From Mesorhizobium sp. 131-2-1 (GTDB taxonomy: Bacteria; Pseudomonadota; Alphaproteobacteria; Rhizobiales; Rhizobiaceae), in assembly GCF_016756535.1 (NCBI RefSeq), contig NZ_AP023247.1, positions 2,356,501 through 2,420,500 of the forward strand: a stretch of DNA of 64,000 nucleotides, in the 5' to 3' direction. Shown piece by piece: positions 10,184 through 18,677 of this stretch. A model generated the notes under the pieces. The model saw nothing but the letters and a program-made list of their open reading frames with translations. It was not told where the DNA came from and did not search any database. A program made the translations under genes and the position numbers. The first letter of the stretch is position 1, and each line of letters starts with the position of its first letter.

Positions 10184-11134
10184 TCAGCCGGCCCTTGCCA
10201 CCGGCGTCACCGTCACCTGGCTGACGCCGGTGCGGCGCACCACGGTGCACAGCGTCTCGCGGCCGATGCGTTCGGCGTCCAGCATGCGCACGAGATCGTC
10301 GACGCCGGTCACCGGCCGGCCGTCGATGGCGGCTATGATGTCGCCCTCCTTCAGGCCGGCCTTCGCGGCCGGACTGTTCTTCTCGACGCCGCGCAGGCGA
10401 ACGGCCGTGCTGGTCGAGACCTGCGACAGCAGGGCGGCGCGGCGGGGCAGGCTGGTGGTGTCGCCGGAGACGCCGATGAAGGCGCGGCGCACGCGGCCGA
10501 AGCGGATGATCTCGGAAATGACGAAGTTTGCGGTGTTGGAGGCAACCGCGAAGGCAATGCCCTGCGCGCCGTGGATCATGGCGGTGTTGACGCCGATCAC
10601 CTCGCCCGCCGACGACACCAGCGGCCCACCGGAATTGCCGGGGTTGAGCGCCGCATCGGTCTGGATGACATCGTCGATGAGCCGCCCGGTCGAGGCGCGC
10701 ATCGAGCGGCCGAGCGCGGAGACGACGCCGGCGGTGACCGTCCATTCGAAGCCGAGCGGATTGCCGATGGCGATCGCGATCTGGCCGCGCCTCAGCCGCT
10801 TGGAGTCGCCGAGTGGCGCGACGTCGGCGAAGCTGCCGTCGGCGCGCACCAGCGCGATGTCGGTGTCGGGGTCGCGGCCGAGCACGCGGCCTTCGCGCGA
10901 GGCGCCGTCCGGCATCGTGACGCGCACGGCGCGCGCATCGCCGACGACATGGAAATTGGTGACGATCAGCCCGTCCGGCGTGATGACGAAGCCGGAGCCA
11001 TGACCGCCCGCGCCGCCGATGCGCTCGATGCGGCAGACGGCGGGACCGATGCGGTCGACCGCATCGGCGACGGTCGTCGAATAGGCGTCGAGCAGCGTGT
11101 CGTCGGTTTGGAGTTTGGCAGCGGCGAGGGCCAT
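10184..11134 (-). CDS. S1C (HtrA/DegP-type) trypsin-like serine protease
   Basis: The 316-aa protein has a chymotrypsin-like domain followed by one PDZ domain (about residues 215-310). The triad is intact: His in TNFHVV, Asp in DTDIAL, Ser in NPGNSGGP. No signal peptide is visible (MALAAAKLQTDDTLLDAY), so it may be cytoplasmic, unlike periplasmic DegP. It is divergent from a related gene that has lost all three catalytic residues, and the two may work together. Confidence 0.92.
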   Translation of the reverse strand: MALAAAKLQTDDTLLDAYSTTVADAVDRIGPAVCRIERIGGAGGHGSGFVITPDGLIVTNFHVVGDARAVRVTMPDGASREGRVLGRDPDTDIALVRADGSFADVAPLGDSKRLRRGQIAIAIGNPLGFEWTVTAGVVSALGRSMRASTGRLIDDVIQTDAALNPGNSGGPLVSSAGEVIGVNTAMIHGAQGIAFAVASNTANFVISEIIRFGRVRRAFIGVSGDTTSLPRRAALLSQVSTSTAVRLRGVEKNSPAAKAGLKEGDIIAAIDGRPVTGVDDLVRMLDAERIGRETLCTVVRRTGVSQVTVTPVARAG

Positions 11135-11299
11135 AAGCGGGCTCCGTGTTATCAGGCTTGGTCGTGACTATATGTGCGGAGCGGCCGCGACAGCCGCGAC
11201 CTGACCAGATGGCCAGTCGTGCGGCCGACTGGCCATGAGGCGAGTACCGGCCGGCGTCTTGTCGAGCGATATCTGGGTAACTGCAAACCCAGGAGAACC

Positions 11300-12175
11300 A
11301 TGATGAGCGACTTCAACCTGAGCGCCTTTTCGGATGCAATCGCCGATCTCGCGGCGGCGGCCGCGCCGGCGACGGCAAGCCTTGCCACGCATCACCATCG
11401 GACAGCGAGCGCCTTTCACTGGCGCGACGGCTATTTCGTCACCGCCGAGGAGGTGGTCGAGGCCGGCGAGGAGATCGAGCTGACCCTGGCTTCGGGTGAA
11501 ACGGTCAAGGCCGAGCTTGTCGGCCGCGATCCGTCGACCGGGGTCGCCCTGCTTAAGCCGGCCGGCGCGGCAGGCGCGCCGTCGCTCGCCAGGGCGGATG
11601 CAGTGCGGCCGGGCCATGTCGCCATCGCCGTCGGCAACAGCGACGGCGCGGCGCTTGCCGTGTTCGGCTCGATCGGCGAGGTCGGTCCGGCCTGGCGCTC
11701 GATGCGCGGCGGCACGATCGACCGGCGCATCAATCTGGCCGTCAATGCGGGCTCGCGTTTCGAGGGCGGGCCGGTGATCGACGCCAAGGGCGGGCTGGTC
11801 GGCATGCTGCTGTTCGGGCCGCGCCGGCGGGCGCTGGTCATGCCCTACGAGACGATCGAGCGGGCGGTGGCGACGCTGCGCGAGAAGGGCCATGTCGCGC
11901 GCGGTTATCTCGGCGCCGGACTGCATCCGGTCCACAACAGCGATACCCACGGCGCGATGGTGATGAGCCTCGACGACAACGGTCCGGCCAAAGCCGCCGG
12001 CCTGCATCTTGGCGACATCGTCGTGGCATGGAACGGCGAGGCGGTGCAGGGTCCGCGCGACCTCATCCGCAAGCTCGGGCCGGATAGCGCCGGCGCATCC
12101 GTGACGCTCGGCGTCGTGCGCGGCGGCGAGGCGCGAGATGTCGCGGTAACCATTGGCGAGAAACCGCTGAGCTGA
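11300..12175 (+). CDS. HtrA-like pseudoprotease with PDZ domain (catalytic triad lost)
   Basis: The 291-aa protein aligns through its length with the neighbouring S1C protease. The His position reads TAEEVV instead of TNxHVV, the Asp position reads STGVAL instead of DTDIAL, and the Ser position reads SRFEGGP instead of GNSGGP. A C-terminal PDZ domain (GYLGAGLHP to the end) is kept. It therefore should not cut peptides, and probably binds or regulates. ATG 11300 follows AGGAGAA. The LuxR-type gene starts 8 bases after it. Confidence 0.88.
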   Translation: MMSDFNLSAFSDAIADLAAAAAPATASLATHHHRTASAFHWRDGYFVTAEEVVEAGEEIELTLASGETVKAELVGRDPSTGVALLKPAGAAGAPSLARADAVRPGHVAIAVGNSDGAALAVFGSIGEVGPAWRSMRGGTIDRRINLAVNAGSRFEGGPVIDAKGGLVGMLLFGPRRRALVMPYETIERAVATLREKGHVARGYLGAGLHPVHNSDTHGAMVMSLDDNGPAKAAGLHLGDIVVAWNGEAVQGPRDLIRKLGPDSAGASVTLGVVRGGEARDVAVTIGEKPLS

Positions 12176-12183
12176 GGGCATCG

Positions 12184-12843
12184 ATGGCAGTCGCGGCAAT
12201 AGCAAATCACAGGATGCCGGATCGGGCCGCCGCCGAGCGGCGGCTGACCGTGCTGATCGCGCTTGGCGATGCCGCGCGGGCCGAGCAGCTGTCGGAGGCT
12301 TTGGGCGCGACCGGTGATCTGCTGCCGGTGATGGCCGGCAACAGCCTTGGCCAGGCGGTGGATGTCGCCATAGTCGACGAGGACCGTCTGGAGGGCAGGG
12401 CGATCGATCCCGCGCTTCCCAGGGTGCTGCTGTTCCGAGGCACCGGCCACGAACAGCCGCTGGGCGGCGTGCTTGCCGTGCTGCCGGCGGCGTCCGACGA
12501 GCTGCTGATCGCCGCCGCCGCGCGGCTTGCGGCCGCCGGCTACCGCATCTCAGGCGAAGGCCGGCCGGCCGGGCGGCACGAGGACCTGGCCTTCCATGAC
12601 GGCGATGCGTTCGACGAGGAACGGGCCGACACGAATCTTGCCCGGCCGACGCTTTCGCCGCGCGAGGCGGAAGTGCTGGCGCTGCTCGCCGAGGGCGCGC
12701 CCAACAAGGTGATCGCCCGGCGGCTGAACATTTCCGTGCACACGGCGAAGTTCCACGTCGCGGCGATCCTGATCAAGCTTGGTGCCGCCAACCGCACGGA
12801 CGCGATCGCCATAGCCATGCGCCAGGGGCTGGTTCTGGTCTAG
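12184..12843 (+). CDS. LuxR-type HTH regulator with degenerate receiver-like N-terminus
   Basis: The 219-aa protein carries a textbook LuxR/FixJ helix-turn-helix in residues 158-215 (LSPREAEVLALLAEGAPNKV, then ISVHTAKFHVAAIL). The N-terminal 120 residues resemble a receiver fold (VLIALGDAARAEQLSEAL, DVAIVDED) but lack a clear phosphorylatable Asp in context and the conserved Lys. It is likely in an operon with the pseudoprotease, and may take its signal by protein contact rather than phosphorylation. Confidence 0.85.
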   Translation: MAVAAIANHRMPDRAAAERRLTVLIALGDAARAEQLSEALGATGDLLPVMAGNSLGQAVDVAIVDEDRLEGRAIDPALPRVLLFRGTGHEQPLGGVLAVLPAASDELLIAAAARLAAAGYRISGEGRPAGRHEDLAFHDGDAFDEERADTNLARPTLSPREAEVLALLAEGAPNKVIARRLNISVHTAKFHVAAILIKLGAANRTDAIAIAMRQGLVLV

Positions 12844-12857
12844 GGGCCTATTGATTT

Positions 12858-12995
12858 TCAGGTGATGCCGGCCTGCGAACGGCGACTTCCCGCGCTTCCG
12901 GTGCTCACATACTTAAGTACGCTCCGCTCCGGTCCTCGGAAGCCACCATCCTCGGCTCGGCTGAATCTCAACAGACCCCGGTGCGGTTTCGCCAT
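12858..12995 (-). other. Possible 45-codon ORF or structured intergenic element
   Basis: The minus strand reads an uninterrupted ATG-to-TGA frame of 45 codons (starting MAKPHRGLLRF), and the same bases contain a 35-base imperfect palindrome centred on ACTTAAGT at about 12915. I have the impression that similar sequence recurs in other bacterial genomes, which would suit either a mobile palindromic element or a structured RNA. No ribosome site is evident, so a coding role is doubtful. Confidence 0.3.
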
Positions 12996-13106
12996 GGTTT
13001 CCCACCCTACGCAGCGTAACCGCCTAACACACTTTGGGCTCTTGCGCCACGCTTCCCAGCCGCGCAAAGGTTCGCGCGTGTGATGTTGCAGGGAGGCTCG
13101 AGAAAA

Positions 13107-13973
13107 ATGTCGCTCAAGGGAAAGACGCTGTTCATCTCCGGCGGGTCGCGCGGCATCGGGCTGGCGATCGCGCTGCGCGCGGCGCGCGACGGCGCCAATG
13201 TGACGATCGCCGCCAAGACAGCAGAGCCGCATCCGAAGCTGCCAGGCACGATCTACACCGCGGCCGAGGAGATCGAGCAGGCCGGCGGCAAGGCGCTGCC
13301 GGTGCTCTGCGACATACGCGAGGAGGCTCAGGTGGCCGAGGCGGTCGCGAGAACCGTCGAGCGGTTCGGCGCCATCGACATCTGCGTCAACAATGCCAGC
13401 GCCATCCAGCTCACGGGCACGCTGGAGACCGACATGAAGCGCTACGACCTGATGCATCAGATCAACACGCGCGGCACTTTCCTGGTGTCCAAAATGTGCA
13501 TTCCGCACCTGAAGTTGGCAAAGAACCCTCACATCCTGAATCTGGCGCCGCCGCTGGACATGAAAGCCAAGTGGTTCAAGAACCATGTCGCCTACACCAT
13601 GGCCAAGTTCGGCATGTCGATGTGCACGCTGGGCATGAGCGCGGAATTCGCCAAGGACGGCATCGCCGTCAACTCGCTGTGGCCGATCTCGACCATCGAC
13701 ACCGCCGCGGTGCGCAATCTTCTGGGCGGCGCGACGGTGGCTGCGATGAGCCGCTCGCCCGACATCATGGCCGACGCCGCGCATGCGATCTTCCTGCGGC
13801 CCTCGCGCGAGGCGACCGGCAATTTCTATATCGACGAGGAGGTGCTGCGGGCCGAGGGCGTCAGCGACTTCTCCACCTATTCGCCCGGGGCGACCGGGCC
13901 GCTCGCCGGGGACTTCTTCGTGCCGGACGAAGTGTTTGCCCGCACGGAAAGCAAGATCAAAACCATCTACTGA
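13107..13973 (+). CDS. SDR family oxidoreductase (HSDL2-like)
   Basis: The 288-aa protein begins MSLKGKTLFISGGSRGIGLA, with the NAD(P)-binding TGxxxGIG variant GGSRGIG. The NNAS motif (residues 95-98) and catalytic YTMAK (about residue 164) are present. The pattern KTAEPHPKLPGTIYTAAEEI after strand 2 is typical of the HSDL2-like subgroup, which carries a longer loop there. ATG 13107 follows GGGAGG at 13091. Substrate unknown; short- or medium-chain hydroxyacyl or steroid-like substrates are family guesses. Confidence 0.92.
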   Translation: MSLKGKTLFISGGSRGIGLAIALRAARDGANVTIAAKTAEPHPKLPGTIYTAAEEIEQAGGKALPVLCDIREEAQVAEAVARTVERFGAIDICVNNASAIQLTGTLETDMKRYDLMHQINTRGTFLVSKMCIPHLKLAKNPHILNLAPPLDMKAKWFKNHVAYTMAKFGMSMCTLGMSAEFAKDGIAVNSLWPISTIDTAAVRNLLGGATVAAMSRSPDIMADAAHAIFLRPSREATGNFYIDEEVLRAEGVSDFSTYSPGATGPLAGDFFVPDEVFARTESKIKTIY

Positions 13974-13991
13974 CGGGCAGCGGACAAGGGC

Positions 13992-14507
13992 TCAATCCTC
14001 GACCTTCTTGGCTTTGCCCAGGCCCATCAGCCGATCGATATAGGCCAGCATCAGCGCCGAGAGGACGAAGGCGAGGTGGATGATGGTCAGCCACATCAGC
14101 TGGTCGGTCGTGTAGGAGACGGAATTGAGGAAGACCTGAAGCAGGTGGATCGAGGAGATGGCGACAATGGTCGAGGCGACCTTGACCTTGAGCGAGCCGA
14201 CATCGATCGTGCCCAGCCAGTGCACCTTGCCGTCATTCTCGTCGAAGCGGCTGACGAAATTTTCGTAGCCGGAGATGATCACCATCACCACCAGTGAAGC
14301 GACGAGGGCGGCGTCGATCAGGCCGAGCATCTTCAGGATGGTGTCGGTGTCGCCGAGCGACAGCGCGTTGAGGACGAACTCGTACAGCTTCTTGCCGAAC
14401 GACACCGCATAGATGGCGAGCGCAAGGCCAAGCCCGATATAGAACGCGACCAGCAGCCACCGCGAAGCGAGGATGATCGATTCGATGGCGAGTTCGAGAC
14501 GTTTCAT
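13992..14507 (-). CDS. UPF0114 (YqhA) family membrane protein
   Basis: The 171-aa protein has three to four hydrophobic segments (about residues 13-35, 60-82, 108-128, 138-158) and the conserved core SGYENFVSRFD followed by KVKVASTIVAISSIHLL. These define the UPF0114/TIGR00645 family of inner-membrane proteins without known function. Start MKRLELAIESIILASRW is as in the family. Confidence 0.9.
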   Translation of the reverse strand: MKRLELAIESIILASRWLLVAFYIGLGLALAIYAVSFGKKLYEFVLNALSLGDTDTILKMLGLIDAALVASLVVMVIISGYENFVSRFDENDGKVHWLGTIDVGSLKVKVASTIVAISSIHLLQVFLNSVSYTTDQLMWLTIIHLAFVLSALMLAYIDRLMGLGKAKKVED

Positions 14508-14570
14508 GCGCTGGTTCCGCTTCCGGTTTCAGTGGCGTATTTCGGACAACCCGCGATTGTTTGCAAGACG

Positions 14571-14604
14571 AAAACAAAACCCCGCCGGAGAGGGGCCGGC
14601 GGGG
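14571..14604 (-). terminator. Terminator on the minus strand
   Basis: Read on the minus strand, CCCCGCCGG and CCGGCGGGG form a strong stem followed by TTTTGTTTT. It lies about 215 bases after the OmpA-domain gene. Three further hairpins lie in the gap (14700-14719, 14741-14765 and 14787-14810) without good T-tracts. Confidence 0.65.
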
Positions 14605-14819
14605 CTCATGTGTCCCGCTGGAGTCGGGACGGGGCAGGGAACGCCCTGTCAAGAATCTGGGGACAGCAATCCGGCAATTCAATGATTTTGCTCGAACCGA
14701 AGCTCAATTCTTCTTGAGCCTCAAACCCTTGCGGGCGTTGCCCATCCCGGCAGGGCCGGGATGGGATCTGTGTTGTCGCTCCGAATCCAGAAGCCGCTCT
14801 ATGCTTCTGGAACAGCGGG

Positions 14820-17090
14820 CTAATTCGCGCTCGCTACCGGCGCCACTAGCGAGGTGATGCGGCGGATGGCAACGCGACGGTTCTCGCGGTTCGGCCCTTG
14901 CGTGTCGACCTTGAGATACTGCTCGCCATAGCCCTGCGTCGTCAGGTTCTCCGGCGGGATGCCGAAGGCATTGGTGAGCGCCTCGGCGACCGCTTCGGCC
15001 CGCCGGTCGGACAGGGCAAGGTTTGCTTCCGGCGTACCGACCGCATCGGTATGGCCTTCGATCAGGAAGGTTTCGGCCGGGTTCTTCTTCAGCAGCTTCT
15101 CCATGGCGCTGGCGACACCGTCGAGCTTCTGCACCTCGGTGTCCGAGATCGACGCCGAGCCGAACTCGAAGTTCAGCGTGTCGAGATCGACGCGGCGGGC
15201 GATGTCGCGCACGCGGGCCGAGCGCTTGACCTCGTCGACCGAGTAGAGGCGCTGCACCCTCTCGACCGGAGGCTGTTCGAGGAAGGTGTAGTAGTCTTCC
15301 GGATCCTCGACATCCTCGGAATCCAGGATGTAATCCCGGCGCGAGATGTTGAGCCGCATCGGCGGCAGGTCGTCGCCGGGATCGCGCCAGTCGTCGACAT
15401 CCCGGTAGTAGCGCTCGTCGACATAGCTCAGTACATATTCGCGCCCGTCGGGCGTGATGCGCGAACGTTGGATGACGTCGCCATAACGGTTGCGGATGGT
15501 GACGATCTGGACGCCGTTGTCGCGCTCGACGATTTCGCGAGTGCGGCCGCCGGACAGATCCTCATAGTAGACATTCCTGGCGCCGCGATGCATGCGCGGC
15601 GCATCGTTGCTTTCGACGATCGTCTGGTTGTTGAACTGGATGATGACGCGGTCGCCGAATTGCTTGAGGACGTCGGCGCCTTGCGGGCGCGGACGGCGGC
15701 GCACGTCTTCCTCTTCAGGCGCGCGCTCGACGCGCGTGCCCTTTTCCTCGGTCACCGGAATGATCTTTTCAGGCTTGATCTCCTGCTGGGCCGACTTGTC
15801 GTCGGTCGGCGGCGGTCCCTGATCGACCGGAGCCGGCTTCGGGGCTTGCGCCTGCTCGCCGTTCTGCTGGACGGGCTGGCCGGTCCCCTCGGCATTCTGG
15901 CCTTCGGTGGTCTGCCCGGCGTTCTGGCCGCCCTGATCCTTGCCGCCCCTGTGCTTGCGCCGGGCATCCTTCTGGCTGTCCAGAAGCGGCGCTTCGTCCG
16001 GGTTGGCCTTGGCTTCGCCCTGCGCCGGGGCTTCACCCTGCGCGGGCTGGGTCGCCTGTTCGCCAGCGGCAGGCTGCTCGCCGGTCGCGGGCTGTTCTCC
16101 CGTCACCGGCTGCTCGCCGATCAGTTTCTTGCCGTGCTTCTTCTTGTCCTGCTCACCCAGGGCAGGGGCTGCCTGCTGCTCGGTGGGAAGCGGCTCGGCC
16201 TGCGGGACAGGCTCGCCGGGTGCCGCCTGTTTGGCCGGCGCCTGCTCGGCGGGCGCGGCCTCGATCTGCTGATCCTGCTTGTGCTTCTTCTTCCTCAGCA
16301 GGTTGTCCTGCGGATTGTTGTCGTTCGCAGGCGCCGCCTGTTCGGCCGGCTGCTCGGCGGGCGCCGCTTCGATCTGCTGCTGGTCGCCTTTCTTCTTGCG
16401 CAGTTTGAGCGGCTGTTCGCCATTCGACGGCGCCGCCTGTTCGGCCGGCTGCTCGGCGGCAGGCGCCGCCTCGATCTGCTGCTGGTCGTGCTTCTTCTTG
16501 CGCGGCTTGAAAGTCTGCTCATCATTCGACGGCGCTGCCTGTTCGACCGGCTGCTCGGCGGGAGCGGCCTCGATCTGCTGCTGGTCGCGCTTCTTCTTGC
16601 GCGGCTTGAACGTCTGCTCGTCATTCGACGGCGCGACCTGCTCGGCCGGCTGATCAGCTGGAGCTTGCTCTGCCTGCTGCTCCCGATGCTTCTTCCTGCG
16701 CAGATTGCCCTGCTGCTCGTCATTCGACGGCGCTGCCTGTTCGACCGGCTGCTCGGCAGGCGCGGCTTCGATCTGCTGCTGTTCGACCTTGCGCTTGCGC
16801 GGCTTTTGCTCCTGCTCGACGGGAACGGCCTGCTCGGCCGGCGCTGATTCCGTTTGCTGCTGGTCGTGCTTCTTCCTCTTGGGCTGTTCCGGCTCAGCCT
16901 GCTGGTTCTGGGCGCAGGCCTCAGCCGATTCCCCCTCGGCGCAGCTCGCTTGCGCCAGAATCAATGGCGCGGCGGTGTGCTGCACGGGGCCGAAAACGGC
17001 ACCGCCCTGCAGCGGGTACGCGCCCAACGGCGCGGATGCCATCAGCAGGCCGATCGCGGTGCCTGCCAGAATCCGTGGTTGGCGTTTCAT
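14820..17090 (-). CDS. OmpA domain protein with repeat-rich Q/P/E/K linker
   Basis: The 756-aa protein has a signal peptide ending near residue 30 (GLLMASAPLGA), then about 350 residues of low-complexity sequence built from imperfect units around QQIEAAPAEQP-AEQAAPSNDEQ-KPRKKK, then a middle region. The C-terminal OmpA-like peptidoglycan-binding domain covers residues 634-746 (FLIEGHTDAVGTPEANLALS, NRRVAIRR). It should link the outer envelope to peptidoglycan. ATG 17090 is chosen for AAGGAG upstream and the signal peptide. Charged repeat arrays like this often vary in number between strains. Confidence 0.92.
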   Translation of the reverse strand: MKRQPRILAGTAIGLLMASAPLGAYPLQGGAVFGPVQHTAAPLILAQASCAEGESAEACAQNQQAEPEQPKRKKHDQQQTESAPAEQAVPVEQEQKPRKRKVEQQQIEAAPAEQPVEQAAPSNDEQQGNLRRKKHREQQAEQAPADQPAEQVAPSNDEQTFKPRKKKRDQQQIEAAPAEQPVEQAAPSNDEQTFKPRKKKHDQQQIEAAPAAEQPAEQAAPSNGEQPLKLRKKKGDQQQIEAAPAEQPAEQAAPANDNNPQDNLLRKKKHKQDQQIEAAPAEQAPAKQAAPGEPVPQAEPLPTEQQAAPALGEQDKKKHGKKLIGEQPVTGEQPATGEQPAAGEQATQPAQGEAPAQGEAKANPDEAPLLDSQKDARRKHRGGKDQGGQNAGQTTEGQNAEGTGQPVQQNGEQAQAPKPAPVDQGPPPTDDKSAQQEIKPEKIIPVTEEKGTRVERAPEEEDVRRRPRPQGADVLKQFGDRVIIQFNNQTIVESNDAPRMHRGARNVYYEDLSGGRTREIVERDNGVQIVTIRNRYGDVIQRSRITPDGREYVLSYVDERYYRDVDDWRDPGDDLPPMRLNISRRDYILDSEDVEDPEDYYTFLEQPPVERVQRLYSVDEVKRSARVRDIARRVDLDTLNFEFGSASISDTEVQKLDGVASAMEKLLKKNPAETFLIEGHTDAVGTPEANLALSDRRAEAVAEALTNAFGIPPENLTTQGYGEQYLKVDTQGPNRENRRVAIRRITSLVAPVASAN
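16290..16800. repeat. Imperfect tandem repeat, about 99-bp period, inside the OmpA-domain gene
   Basis: The marker GATCTGCTGCTG recurs at 16371, 16473, 16572 and 16770, that is every 99-102 bases with one diverged unit. Each unit encodes about 33 residues. It is coding and in frame, so repeat gain or loss would lengthen or shorten the linker without frameshift. Confidence 0.8.
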
Positions 17091-17289
17091 CTCAAATTCT
17101 CCTTGTGGGGTCCCATCCCTGCCCAAACTTTCATTATCGGGATTTGGTTCCGACGCATGGGCATTAGCGGCAACGAAGGACGATTGGCCGGCGTTTTGAA
17201 GGCAACTTCGTGTTTTTCATATGATGCACGTCTTAATTGCGCCCATTGCGGCGCTTGACCTTGGCGGCGGCCGGGGCCACATCCCCACA

Positions 17290-17736
17290 ATGGATGCGCC
17301 ATTCTGGAAAACCAAGACGCTTGAGGCGATGACGCCGGCCGAGTGGGAATCGCTTTGCGACGGCTGTGGTAAGTGCTGCCTGTCGAAGCTCGAGGACGAG
17401 GACACCGGAGAGATCTACTGGACCAGTGTCGGCTGCAGGCTGTTCGACGCTGAAAGCTGCCGCTGCGCCGACTATGCCAACCGGTTGGCGCGGGTTCCGG
17501 ACTGCGTCGGGCTGACGCCGCAGAATGTGCGCACAATCAGCTGGTTGCCAAAGACCTGCGCCTACCGGTTGATCGCGGAGGGGCATGACCTCTATTGGTG
17601 GCACAGGTTGGTCTCGGGGAGCGCGGAGACGGTGCACGAAGCCGGCATCTCGATCCGCGGGCGGGTCAAGGCCAAGGAAACCGACCTTGCCGAGCCGGAC
17701 GACTATTTCGACTATATGCTCGATGACGAACCCTGA
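17290..17736 (+). CDS. YcgN family cysteine-cluster protein (UPF0260)
   Basis: The 148-aa protein begins [20 protein letters not shown], the family start, followed by [10 protein letters not shown] and further cysteines (GCRLF, SCRCADY, DCVGL, TCAYRL). The eight-cysteine pattern matches YcgN/UPF0260, thought to bind a metal or iron-sulfur centre. Upstream in-frame codons at 17221 would add non-conserved residues, so ATG 17290 is preferred. Function unknown. Confidence 0.86.
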   Translation: MDAPFWKTKTLEAMTPAEWESLCDGCGKCCLSKLEDEDTGEIYWTSVGCRLFDAESCRCADYANRLARVPDCVGLTPQNVRTISWLPKTCAYRLIAEGHDLYWWHRLVSGSAETVHEAGISIRGRVKAKETDLAEPDDYFDYMLDDEP

Positions 17737-18010
17737 CGGGTTCGCATTTTGACGACGAACGTTGTTCGCATGTTGACGACGAGCACTGAACCGATTTTCG
17801 CCGCAAACCGGTAGGAAATACCACGCGCCGGAGCGGCCTAGGCCGGAACCGGCGAGGCCGTGGGGCGTTTGGGGTCCGGCCGCCCGCAACCGATGGCTTG
17901 CCCGATGAACCGAAGATGAATGGACGGTTCGCGGAAGGTTCAGACAGGCAGGCGCATTCTCGCACCATCGGCTCACAAGGGGCGAGAGCCCTCAACAAGG
18001 AGAGAAGACG

Positions 18011-18394
18011 ATGTTCAACACGATCAAGACCGCAGCCCTTTCGGCGCTTGTCGGCCTCGGCACGCTTACCGCCATCCCCGCCGCCCATGCCGACAGCCTC
18101 TATCTCGGTTTCGGCAACAACCAGGACCCCCGCTTCGGCGTCTACACTGGGGAAGATGACGGCTTCTACCGCCGCCGTCACCGCTCGGATGACGACGACT
18201 GGCGCGACGACCGTGGTTGGCGCCGGGGCTGCTCACCGGAGCGCGCGCTCGACAAGGCTGATCGCATGGGCTTGCACCGTGTCCGCATCGTCGACATCAA
18301 CCGCCGCACGGTCAAGGTCGCAGGCCGACAGTTCGGTGACCGCGTCGTGGTGGTGTTCGCCAATGTTCGCGGCTGCCCGGTGATCTATCGCTAA
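18011..18394 (+). CDS. Small exported protein of unknown function
   Basis: The 127-aa protein has a signal peptide (MFNTIKTAALSALVGLG, cleavage after AHA near residue 27). An Asp/Arg-rich segment (RSDDDDWRDDRGWRRG) follows, then a C-terminal domain VRIVDINRRTVKVAGRQFG with two cysteines that could pair. A GGAGAG ribosome site precedes the ATG. Similar small periplasmic proteins are common in rhizobia. No function can be named. Confidence 0.75.
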   Translation: MFNTIKTAALSALVGLGTLTAIPAAHADSLYLGFGNNQDPRFGVYTGEDDGFYRRRHRSDDDDWRDDRGWRRGCSPERALDKADRMGLHRVRIVDINRRTVKVAGRQFGDRVVVVFANVRGCPVIYR

Positions 18395-18470
18395 GGAATA
18401 CAGACCGGCCCCCCGGCCTGGACGGCTAGCAGAGCCCCTTTCCGCCAGGGTGGAAGGGTGCGGCTCAAAA

Positions 18471-18503
18471 AGAACCCCGGAGGACCAGTCCTCCGGGGTT
18501 TTT
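18471..18503 (+). terminator. Rho-independent terminator
   Basis: ACCCCGGAGGA pairs with TCCTCCGGGGT around CCAG and is followed by five T residues. It lies about 80 bases after the exported protein gene. Confidence 0.9.
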
Positions 18504-18565
18504 CATGCGCAACGATAAGGACCAGCGCGGTTCAGCGTTTCATGGAATCGCTGACCCGCCCAAGT

Positions 18566-18627
18566 ATTTTGTTTTGACGCAATTCTGGACGAAAAACCGC
18601 TGCGCACTTTTCCTGGAATTGCTCTAG
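18566..18627. repeat. Rhizobial-type palindromic intergenic repeat
   Basis: GACGCAATTCTGGACG ... CCTGGAATTGCTCTAG has inverted GCAATTC/GAATTGC ends about 30 bases apart. It matches my recollection of an abundant intergenic palindromic repeat in Mesorhizobium and relatives. Only one copy was noticed in this window. Confidence 0.6.
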
Positions 18628-18677
18628 CCGGCCTGATCCAGAGCCGGCCGCCGGGGCGCATGCCGGCCGGGATGCAC

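Noticed and set aside
16290..16800. Regular repeats considered as a CRISPR array
   Set aside because: The units are about 99 bp, imperfect, in frame and coding, with no spacers and no cas genes nearby.
14898..16847. 649-codon plus-strand frame opposite the OmpA-domain gene
   Set aside because: It arises from the repetitive antisense of the Q/P/E/K linker; composition is Leu/Arg repeats with no start signal.
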